The notes beneath the pieces are model-generated. The model made no database searches. It saw nothing but the letters and a program-made list of their open reading frames with translations, and was not told the origin of the DNA. Shown here in pieces: positions 28,001 to 40,000 of a DNA stretch of 64,000 nucleotides. Each line of letters starts with the position of its first letter. Position 1 is the first letter of the stretch. Source of the DNA: Oxyruncus cristatus (Eukaryota > Chordata > Aves > Passeriformes > Cotingidae). Both the position numbers and the translations under genes were made by a program. Location: assembly GCA_013399855.1 (NCBI GenBank), contig VXAY01004340.1, positions 1 through 64,000 of the forward strand. Direction: 5' to 3'.

Positions 28001-31000
28001 GCAAGGCAGAACTGTGAGCTCCCGTAACTTAAATATATCGTCAAAAAGAGAAATTGGGCCAAGCGCATATTGTATGTTATAATAAAGTCTTTACCTATAT
28101 TTCCCTTCATGCCATTGGTTTCCCTGAATCCGCACTACACAGCTATTCCATTTGACATAGAAACTGTTTTTCCTAGAGTAATTAAATTTACCCCTCTTAT
28201 TTTCCATGCATTTTTTACATTTGTAGTCCTACAGTTTGACTAATTACCCTTGTTTTCAGCTTTGACAGAAAGGAACAAAGAACACATCCCATTCAGTGCA
28301 CATCTGGTACACCATAAAACAAAGTTGGTCAGAACGGTTTCTGGTTTAAAAGCCAGCCTCCAGTAACATTTCAAGCTTTCAGGAGTTCCACACAGGGCTC
28401 AGAGTCTAAGAGAAAAAAAAAAAACACATACCTGTTTTCCACAAAAGTTTAGCTTTTGTTTTGCTTTTAGGTTTATTGACATGTTTTAGGCGTTTCTTCC
28501 TGTGTGTTTTTACAGAGCTGGGCAAGTGGGGAAGGACAGGCACACCAAAAACTGCTAATAAAGAAAAGAATCAGCAACATCCATCAAATTTTGCAGAAAC
28601 ACAGAATCTGAGATTCCAGTTACTTCTATTCCAGTGCTGTGTGTTTGAACTACCAAACAACACTCCACCATGTCCTAACTATTTCACTGATACAGATCTC
28701 CAGTGTGTGTGGGAAGGCGGATATGGGAGAGACAAAGGCCTTCTGCTTACACAACACATGGAGCCACCACACTTTAGAAACTCCTGCTAGCACAGTTGTG
28801 CTAGTTAGGAATAACAAAAATTCAGTTAGGCCAGCAAAATTAAAGTTCTTGCTCATGAAGCCTCCTTCCCTTGTATACAGAGAGGGCAGCAAGGCAAGGA
28901 AAAGCTCCAATAGGACATGTACTTCAGCTGGTAGAAGCTGCACTTCAGCCAGGAAAAGCACACTCCTTGACCTACAACACTTCTCGAGACCCAGACACAC
29001 CACTGCATAGGAAGATTACACATGTCAGTCTAGTTTAAAAAGCTCTAATGAGCTATTACCTTTTAGGAGGCTGGTAAATGCCAAATTAGTTTTCTTCTTC
29101 TCCCCCTCCCTGCCAATAAAATATCCTCAGTTATGCACCAAATGCAATGCTGACAATGCAAAGAATTGCAGATTACCACACAACAAAACTATGTTCCAAA
29201 ACATAACACTCACCCCACAGGAAGAAAGATTTGGAAACAGTTTCCTCATGTAAGCAAGTTATAGCTTTGTTTAGTAATTCTACACTTCTGATGTCAATAT
29301 TATTCATTAATCTCTGTAGGTTAAAAGAATTTTATACTGCCAGCATACTGATTTCAAAGGCAGTTTGGGTCCAGAAGTTATAGCTGCTTCACAAGCAGTC
29401 AAGCCAGTAAATCCTACTAACAAAGACATTGTTCTACACACAAACAGCTCATTTATCTCTATATCGTATTAGCAGAACCAGGAATGTACTACAAGGACAC
29501 CTGACTGCACAGCTTATGCTGTCAGGATGCATCAGCTCCAGATTAATACTGTTCTTTCCACTTCTGGGTTTTTAGGCCATAATCCATAGTATGGAGATTC
29601 TAGGAAAAAATTCTGGTCAGGCCTAACATCAGCTCTGAACCAGTCTCATGGTGCTACTAATGCTGCAAGAATGCAGCGAACTGGTACTTGCACCTTGCAA
29701 TCTCAGGTGCTACTGAGAGTCAAGAAGCTTGGCCCTAAAACAAAATTAAGCACAATTAAGATAACCCCAAGCAGCTGAGCATACCTGCATCTTATTTTAC
29801 TCATTAGCTCGGGTAAACATGGTCCTTTCCCCCAGAGGAACACAGATTTTCTAAATACAAGACCATCAAAATCTTTTTCTTTGACCATATGCATATTAGA
29901 ATGGGTTACTTGGAAAGGCTATAGAACACCTGTCATTTTTCAAAAAGGTAGGAGAAGAATTAACTATGCAACTGGTCTTCCTCATAATACTATTTTTCAG
30001 CTTCAGGGAAAAGTTTCTGAATAAATATTCACAGCTATAATGGCAACATGAGATTAGCACCACCTCCACTTTCTGCAAACAGCAAGTTCACTTCCTACTA
30101 CTGTTGCACAATTGATTCAGAGGCCTAACCAACCTTGGCATCATTTGAGTGTGAGTATTCACACACAAGCATGTCCATACCACACTCTCCTCATTCCTAA
30201 CACGAATATGTGAAAATACCTCACCCAGCTCTTCATGAAGAGAAGGAGGAGGGGAAAAACCCTACCCAGTGAGTCAGAATTGCCTTTATCCTTCAAAAGG
30301 ACTTCAGAAGGCACTTGAGGAATATCAGCTGGAAGATGCCTCTATTCTTGCTGCAAAAGTGAGATAAACCCCAACATTAGCAAAACCAGAATCTGGCCAT
30401 TTGTTTATACCTACAGATGAATAAACAACCCCAAAATACAGAAGTTTTCTAACCCAGTAAAAGGATTCAAAAACTGTAGTTGAAGCAGTAACAAATCCAA
30501 AACAAAGATCAAGTTACCTCAGAAGTGTATATATAGGGAATACATTGTCTCACCTCAAGAGCAGCTGCTCTGAAAATCTCTTCCCAAAGCAGTTGCTTTG
30601 TAGAAGCTTTTCAGTAAGTGAATGTTTTACCTATTTGTGCCACCAGGAGGGTAACTTATAACAACTCCCAAAAATTTAGTACTGCAGATATTAGGAAGTG
30701 TTCTGGTTTTGTTGATTTGGTTGGTTTTTGTTTAGAGAACTTCAACCTCATTCAATACACTGACCTTAAACTCTTTGAAGGAGAGTGGAAAACTACTTCC
30801 TCTAAGAACCACTCACCACCTTATTAATTACTTTATCTCATGGAAGCTTTCTTGTTGTTTTCCTTTCTATTCAGAACAAGATCCCTATTGTACACCATGA
30901 TCTACTCATCTGGAGGTTAAGAAAGCTTACCACAGAGGCCTTGGCCATGTTGGACAAAGACCAGAAGAAAAAAAGTGGGAATGAAAGTATTCTAAAAGTT

Positions 31001-34000
31001 ACAAAGAAATGGAAGGTAAACATAACAGATTGCAAAAAGTTGAGGGGTTTTTATATATATATATATAAGCAGAACAAAACAACTTAATGTTACAACATCT
31101 AAGCTGTTCAGTGACTGTATTTTGTTTCACATGTACATGTTCCAATATGTTGGACAATTCCATGTTTGAAGTCTTAGTCTAGGAAATTTCATTTCTTCAT
31201 ATAGACACAAGAATCTCCTATGCTGAACAGAAGCTAAGCAAAGGTTTTTTGTGAGGTCAGATGAATTTCCACTGTCCAATACTTTTATCTTATCTGCAGA
31301 TAAGCATTCCAAAGTCCAATACTAACAAGAGAAAGCAAAATTCATATTTAACTACTGCAATACAAAGCACAACAAAGTGAAAGCATGTTTAATCAGGATT
31401 TAAACTTCTAGTAGTGTTTAAGACAATCAGTTCTGTTCAATTCAGTCTACCATCTGCAGTTACAAGTATCTACTCAGTTTTACTTTAGAATTAAGGCAAT
31501 AATCCAACAACCAAAAACTAAACTCAGGACATCTTCATTTATGAGGCAGCTCATTTAAGTCATTTCAGTACTTTTATTAAGAGTACTACAAGTGCCAAGA
31601 CCCCTGCTTTTGAAACAGAGCACAGCATTGCAAAGATCTGTGAATGTTTTGTCTGTCGATAATAAATTATGTATCAACTACATCATTATAATTGGCAGAG
31701 TAGTCAGGTCTATAACAAGGACAACTACACTAATCAACTGAGTAGGGATCATTTAAGGTTCCAGATCAGTGAAAACAAACTTGTACCATTCTCTAGACAT
31801 GGCAGATCCAGTGAAAAGGAGAAATTAAAACCAATGCAGGGAGGGAAGTACAAACACACACAATTTTCCTTCACACTTGTGAAACTTAAAACAAAGCTGG
31901 AGTTTACAATCCAATCCTATGGAAAAAGACTCCAAAATAGTCTATATAGAATCATAGAATCAGAAGGGTTGGAAAGGACCTCTGAGATCATCAAGTCCAA
32001 CCCTTGATCCAACACCACCGCGGTTACCAGACTGTGGAACTAAGTGCCACGTCCAGCCTCATCTTAAAAATCTCCAGGGACAGAGATTCCAGCACCTCCT
32101 TGGGCAGCCCATTCCAGTGCCTGATTACTCCCTCTGTAAAGAATTTCTTTTTAATATCTAACCTATATGAACACAAAGAAGATTCTTTATTATTTTCCCT
32201 ATGCAGAAAGTCAGCAATATGCTATACATATATACAAATATATATATGCAATGCTCTACAGCTTTAAAAAACCCAACCAATCTAAGCCATCAGGAGTATT
32301 TTATAATGTCCAGAAGAGTTGAGACCTTGATCCAGCTCTGCCTAGAAAAATCACCCACTAACAGTCATTTCAACAACTAAAGGGTATTTACCAGGACAGG
32401 AAAAGAAATTACTACTTCTATTTTCATTCTTCAACCTAACACTTAAGAAGGGGCCAAGTTAAGAAAGTCAGGTATCAGCATTTTAGCGAATGATGGGATA
32501 TATCCCCACAAAGCTTCACAAGAACACACTGCTAAGACACTCTGTAGCCTACAACCACTAGTTTTACTAAAACAGAATACAATCAATGTGAAATAAAACT
32601 TTATCTAGTTTGAACAGAGGCACAGTCTACCTCTACAGTCCTCAACACTACGTATGCTATTAAAACACAAACTTCACCCTCTAGCTGAAGACATAATAGC
32701 CACATCCTGGGTTTACGTGGATCCAACATTTACCTCCAATTTTTTTCTTACATTAAAAACAACAAAAATTCAGTACACTAGAACTTCTTTCTCAGTTTCC
32801 TTCCTCTCTTCAGACCCTTCAACATGGATATACTTTTATTAAGTAAGGAGGCTATTAAAACTTCCAGAAGAGTTGCTGACACCTACTCTGAACAAATACA
32901 GCTACAAGCTGTATTATGGTATTTATTTTTGTCATGGTAGACTCAGGAAACACTGCTGCAGTTAGTCCCAAGTTCTGAGCTTTCAGGAAAAAAAAAAAGA
33001 CAGCTGCTTATTGCCTTATGCAAAAGCAAAAGAAAACCCAATTCAGAAATATGGATCATGTGAATCTGGATTGTCTGTGTTGGGCAATAACACACAACTT
33101 TATGAGGATCAGCTACCCAAGTGAAACAAGGTCTTCAGAAGCACCACTTCAAATAATGTTGGTTTCAAAAACCTTGTTTCTCATTTTTGCTAAGAAAAAA
33201 GAAAAACAAACAGAAAAAACAAACCAAGTTTTCTTTAAGTGGTGTTTTAAACTTTAATATTAAAGTGACAAAAAACACTTTATTCTCTGAATAATACTTA
33301 CTTCATTTCCATGTTTCTGCAGAAATTCTATTTCCTGTTGTGTGAATGTAGTCATTGAGATCGACTTCACTCTATGGGGTGGATTCAAGCCCCGCCTGAA
33401 AGAAGCAAGAAGTGTTTGTTCAGTATTCAGGAAGTTTGTCATCACACAAGCACTTCAAACAGCCAGAGGTTGGTCAATCTTAAAATCAGGAGCCATCCCT
33501 GTAAAACACACTCATTTTTGGTACTGTAATGCAACTTAAGGCTGTGTAAGCTCTTCTCAAAGTAACATTCAGCATGCAAAGTCAGATGATTGAACTTCAG
33601 GGGAGACCAATATTCACAACTGCACATGCAAGCTCTGACACTTTCTATGCAAATTTACAAAAACATAAAAAGACTTTTTTTCAAAATCCTAATCTGCTTC
33701 CCCAAACTTTTTGACCCTTGCCCCCGCCCTTCATCTTGGGCCCCTCTGTTGTAGTTTTCTTTCCCTCCAGTTTCTCCCTCACTTCAATCTCTTCTTACTA
33801 CAACTTCTACCCAATCACCAGATTTCTTCACGCTAAACTCCCCTGTTCAGTCTTTTTCTCGTGCTTTAACCTACATTTCCTGTTTCCTCCCAGCATCATT
33901 TTTGAGTTACTTTTTGCCCCTGCATCCACAGGGGCTTCTTCCTCTTCCTGAGCACTACACAAATGAGCACAACAGAAGCAAAAAGGCAACGTTTTTAGTG

Positions 34001-37000
34001 TGCTCTCAAAATGAGAGATACCATTACTAACGCCCCAGCTCCAAACTTCGGCCTTAAGCCGGGATTGGCACCACTCTCCCTCCACGCCAGGCTGCTGCAG
34101 CAGGGCCAACAAATGCCAGGCTCTTGTGCTGCCACAGCCTGACGTTGTCAAACCCAGTTCAGTCAAAACCTGCAAGCACAGAGAGAAAACCTGCTGAGCA
34201 ACAGCACCAGGGTAAGAAAAGCTTTCTTTCTTGTCAAGCTCTTTCTTTAAATACATGCTAACTACTGCTTTTGCCCACAAACGCTTACAACTAACTGGGT
34301 TTGCTCAATGGATTCAAGAACATTTACTTCCCACGTATGCCAAACAGTGGCGACGCTCAGGCAATACAAGGAGGCTATTTTAACACTCAAGTTAATCAGG
34401 CCTGGATTTCTGAAACACCATCTTAAAAACCAATTAATATACATTAACTGTGAGATGTGAAAGCACACAAAAAACTTTCCAGGGATGTAATACGGGCCTA
34501 GCGAAATGCTAAGAAAATCACTGATAGCTTTACTGCTTCTATTTGTTCCTATGCTTTAATTCTAAATTTGGTCAAATTTAATCAAAATTAAAAAAAAAAA
34601 AATCACTGACATCTAATTTAGGATGACTAGTAGTTTTCTTTAAGCTCTGTGATTATTCCAAGAACACTGAATAGAAATTAAATTGTTATCCATCAAAACA
34701 CCCTATGACAAAAATCTGATATCCCAAATATTATCACATTATACTCAACTTCTAGATAAAATTTACAGCACTTCAAGTTCTCTCAGTAAGTCTAATGGGA
34801 AAAATACTGTTGTGCATTTAGCTTGCAAATTCACCCTGACACTTGAATTCACATCGTACCTGTAAGAAGACAATTCTGATCCTGTGTTAAAAGAATCTCC
34901 ACATTTTAAGTTAAAAGTTGAATACTGGTTAGAACACTAAGCAGAAACATTTTAGCCTAAGTTTCACTAGAAAACAAATTTGAGAGAATCATCCTTTGAA
35001 GTACTTGGATAAACAATTGTGTTTTGCTAAGAAATGCAATGAATTTGAGTACCTGAAAAGCAGAAGTCATACAAACCTATAGGCAAATGAGAAGTAATTT
35101 TACAGAATACTATTTGTTTAGGCAAACTTTTGAAATCAGAGCAGCTGAATTAAACTCCACAGTTCAGCACCTTGACAAGAAGGTAGAAGTTTTATTAGTG
35201 AGAGAGGTTTCAAGATAGTTGATTTAGTATCAGGAAATTCATTTCTTCTCTCAAAATGTTTAAATTCCTTGGTAAATTAAAACTGAGAATTTAACATCTT
35301 TCAACTAGCCATAAATCAAATCCACATCTACATGACAAATACAGAACACTTATGAAAATACTGTACTATTATCTAAGATTTTTTTTCAAAGTAAATACAC
35401 CCTTTAAGATGATGCAACTTAAAAAAAAAAAATCTGTAGTAGTTTTATGCAGTTAAAATTCATTGTTTCAGAGCCGGTGCTAGTACTAGGTTTGGTTGGT
35501 TGGGGTTTGTTAATTTTTGAGTTTTAAAAACACACCTTGGTCTGTGCACGTAAGTAATTACATTTCACTAAGTGACAGCGTAGAATCACATATTGAGTGG
35601 CAGTACAGAAACGAAGCTGGCATCCACCTGGCATTTCACAGAAATATGCTCCATCAAGTATCATATGACAGTTGCTGTCCCTTGCTTTTATAGTAAAACA
35701 GTTCTGTCTACCTCAGTCTGTTCAATTTACCCTCCTCCTATCAATTACAGAGATGCAGTTAAATAGTTGTGAACTATTTAATAACTATTTAAAAGCCAGA
35801 GCCATTCACTAGCACATCCATGTTTTTCAACACAAGCCATATATCTAAACTTTCCCACTCCTGCTAGAAATTCATTTTTGCAATATATATAGTTTAAGTG
35901 CTCTATTGTATCTGGGTTTACAATTTAAAGGCACTGAACAAGTTACTAAAGCAGTAGTTACTCTATACTGATCTACTAAGGCTCTTCATAGCATTTATAT
36001 CAGCAAACATGTATTTTCAGCTCTGTTAAGTAGCAATATTAAATGTACTTGAGGCCTAGATAAGATTTTGTTTAGTCTAACCAGAGACTTCCTCCATGCC
36101 TCTACAGTTTTGAGGTTCAGGTTATAAAGTTCCCTGAAATACACATTATATCTACATGGGATAAGATGATTCCTCATTTCTTTTACACCATCCTGCTAAA
36201 GGAGGAAGACACCCCCCACTCCTAAAGGTCAGCTCACAACACAGAAGAGTCAGATGCCTGGCGTGATGGAAAAGAACATCAGTGGTCCAGGAGGACGGGA
36301 AATCCTGAAGAGAATTTCAACAGCCACAAATGCTGTGAAATATCAAGCTGCAGTACTTACACATCCACATAATTACGTTTATTTAATATGGCAAGGGGTG
36401 GGGGGAGAACCTATGAAAAGCTTCCTCTTATGCTAAAGCAGCATAAGAAGTCTGCCTGGAACAAGGAATTCAAGACAAGAAACTGCACACAAACACAGTC
36501 CAAGCATATAAGTTATCTTCCTTAGAGAAATTACTTTGGTTCTACCAATAGAACAGCAACCACTCTATTTTTTTTATGATTTCTAACTAATGTAACATCC
36601 ATGAACTCCCTAGAATCTCCCTAAAACAGAACAGTTGTGGGATTTTTGAAGCAGAATTCAAGGACCTTCCTTACCTACAGAGAATACTTGATGACCCAAA
36701 TGATTCATAAACAGCTCATCTACATATGGGGGAAGTTTACTGGTAGACAGCCAAGTACAATTATCCCTTATGAGGAATTAGCAAACCTTTTTCATACGAA
36801 AAATATTTCTTTCCACGTATTTGACAACTGCTTTGCACAGTTCTAATGCTTTACAGTATTCCCTATTTAACAGGAGACAGAATGGATTATAGTCCCTTAG
36901 TCCAAATGAATCATGCCTAAATTTAAATTAAGCCTGAACAAATATTTGCAACCTGCACTTGTGCCGTGGTACCAGTTACTCCTTACTCTACAGAGCTCCT

Positions 37001-40000
37001 GAGGAAGACAGCAACCAAACACCATCTCAGCACTAATCCAGAAGGTAGCAACCTCCTAAGAGGCCCTGAGGAAAGATGACACAGTAAGACAATTCTGCCA
37101 TCTGCACTTACCCAGCACACCACAGCTAGAACATCCCACACAGAGATCCCACTCATCACTGCCAACTTCTTCATGCTCAGCAATGGTTATTTCTGTGGAA
37201 CAGCACTGTGACCAGAGCATCCAACCATGAGATTCCTCCACTGAGTCCCAGCCATCGTAGGGGCAGCCACAGAGAACATGAGACCTCTGTTCTCCAGAGG
37301 GCTTTGTTAAACTGAGGCTCTCGCAAACAAAGGAAGCTTTAAGGCCACTGACACAGGATTCTACGGTCTGGCAATTGAAACATTAAACATTCAAAACACT
37401 GTCAACAAGCAGTGGATATTTGTTACTAACATAATTTAGTGGCAATTATAGTTGAACTTGTGATTGTTGGCAGAGCAGCCATTCCTGAATTCATCTCTAA
37501 CAAGTGTCTGCAAAGGCCAGGGCTGGGAGGGGGAAAAAAAATTTCAAGAGTGGGTTCTGCAGAAACAGAGCCCCCTCCGTGGGAGGAACGGGGAGCAGAC
37601 ACTACACAACACTGCCCGTGCCCCTGTATCAGATTTAAGATCTCGAGTCTAAGCCAGCAAAATCTGATCCCCTAAAAAGCAGGAAGTTAATGAGGCAAGT
37701 CAAATGCCAAGCCAACACAGAGCATCCTAAATCCCCATGTGTCCAAAAAATGAGCTTTAGAAAACCCAATAACACAGCATTTTTTATTATTTCTACCCTA
37801 CTGTAATTAGCAAAAGAGAATATAAGCAGCACTGGCCATTCCTGATACTTGTAGACCTCCCTGGAGACCCTCCACCATCTCACAAGCTCATTTATTTTTA
37901 ACAGCAGAAGGCTCACACACATATTCTGAAGCTCAGTCAAGGTTAATTTTTTTCTTAAACAAACAAACATTCTTTGTGAACTGCACAGTGTTCACTGTGG
38001 TATACAGACATTTCCTTTGCTCTCCAGCCCTGAAACTGAAAACAAGAAATATAGTAATATAGGAAATATCCTTAAATATACATACACATTTTCCAAACAT
38101 GCTCCAAAGGAAAAAAAAAAAAGGACTGAAAAGTCATGCTCACACAATCTGAATCACCTTCACTCCAACCTTGTTTATTAAAACCATTTTAATTTCTACA
38201 AAACTTCTTTTAGGGAAAGGGACAATAATTCACCACTATTGCACAAAAATGTAAGTTTTTAATGGTTTATTTGCCATCAAATACTCCACCTCTCTGACAC
38301 AGAAGTCCCTTACCCATAAAATTTTAAATTTAAAATTTCAACTAGGAATATTAGAAGCAGCCAGAAGGCCACATGATCCAACAACTGTCAGAAATAGCAT
38401 AAAAGGGCTTTAAGATTTCTCACAGTACCTCTGTGTTCTAAATATTCATTGTTGCTCCTTCCTAACACAAGACAGAAGTGAAAATATCTGAATAAGAGAC
38501 TTCCTCAGTAAGTTGGGAGGGAGGGAGGGAGTTAAGAGGGCAGCAGTGAGAGAAAGGACAGGAGTACCTCAACTATCACATAAGCAGATATAAAAAAAAA
38601 AGTCAAGACTAAATAAAAAAATTGCATAATACAAAACTTGTGCAAGTGGACTCTTAATCAAACTGGAATATTATCCATTGGTGAATTTAAAAACATTTTT
38701 TTTATGAAAGCTCAGAGCGGACTGACTAGGAGTGGTACAAGGTGCTTGAAAGCAGAGCTGCACACAGACAACTGAGATCCAATGCAAAGAGGCATTTGAT
38801 TAGACAAAGGGAAGGATGTCACTGTTGGACACATGGGAGCATCCCGAAAAACAACAGCCACAGCTACCAACATAATCCTTTGAATCAAAAGACTTCTGTC
38901 AAACCAAAAGAATCTCTCTGCCAACATTTCCCGAGATGCTGTTTTGCCATAATAAAGAGAAATCTTCCTGTATTGTAGGACTGTAATCCTTGACCTGAGC
39001 AGGCTGCTCCTCTAGAGCATCTCCTCCCGCTCTCAGGGAAGAAATGATGGTGTGTGTATTTCTACATATCCTATATTCTTGTCCAACACCGAAAAGCTGA
39101 ATTACCTTGTGTGATGTTATCATGCTTTTTTCCCCACATGAAATATTTAAACACAGGGGAGAAGCGGAAGTATTTTAAGAGGAAGCACATTCACACCACT
39201 ATTCATGAACTTTCCCCTGCACGCACCATTTTGCACAGCAAAACTTCTGCTCGGCTAAACCCGATCTGATAAAAGGCAACTTAAACCCAGGTACTGCGAA
39301 AAAGAACCTCCTCAGTGTCATTCATACTTTTAACTTGACGTGACTCACCGACAATAAAGTCAGAAACACATCTTTTTAGCAAAGTCACTAATTTTCTCAT
39401 CATTTTTATACTTGAACAAAGTAGACATACTATTTTTGGAAATAGTTAAGGAAGTAGTAGTTTTTTTAAACTAAATCTAGTAATAAATAGCATTGTTCTC
39501 TTTATACACCTAAAATACTTAATGGATCCAGAGTTGAGGTTTTGGATTTGAATACAATCCTTGCCAGGACAACAAATGAACACTTCAAAAAACATGTAAA
39601 AAAAGTTATACTACAGTTTTAAAAAGTTTAGAGTTATCTGCATCTAGAACAACATCCCTGTTTAAGATGACACTGATGTTAGCAATCACTTTTAGTTAGT
39701 CGAGAAACCTTTCTGAAGGAGGCTTGTTAATATACTGGTATTTTAATCTTGCATTGGGCACTTCATACTCGAAAAAACTAGTCTACTTGACTCCAAGAAC
39801 ACTTCCTCTACCAGATTAGAAAAAAATAATTAAAACAAGAAGCAATGCAAGTCATTCACACAGCATACAAACAGATAAAGTACTAAGATTATTAAAGCCT
39901 TACAGTAAAACAAGTCTTATGAGGAAGAATGCAAGCAGCCATTAAGAACTACAGAAGCAACAGTACTTTTACACTTATTTGCCATTATGTGGTTTGTTCC

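Larger units (their letters stand above)
22624..33301 (-). other. AGFG1 intron 2
   Basis: 10.7 kb intron inside the ArfGAP-coding region, the largest in the gene. It holds three CR1 fragments and a TA microsatellite. Several ORFs of 110-185 codons occur, none with recognisable similarity. Confidence 0.85.

Noticed and set aside
28461..29010. Three overlapping ORFs of 109-123 codons
   Set aside because: Low-complexity or shadow frames inside AGFG1 intron 2, with no splice-site support.
33828..34280. 150-codon - strand open frame in AGFG1 intron 1, locally GC-richer
   Set aside because: No similarity recognised; it does not fit between AGFG1 exons 1 and 2, whose phases join without it.
38319..38338. 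20-bp AT-only palindrome as a functional site
   Set aside because: Made only of A and T runs, so chance formation in AT-rich intron DNA is likely; listed as a feature but not as a finding.
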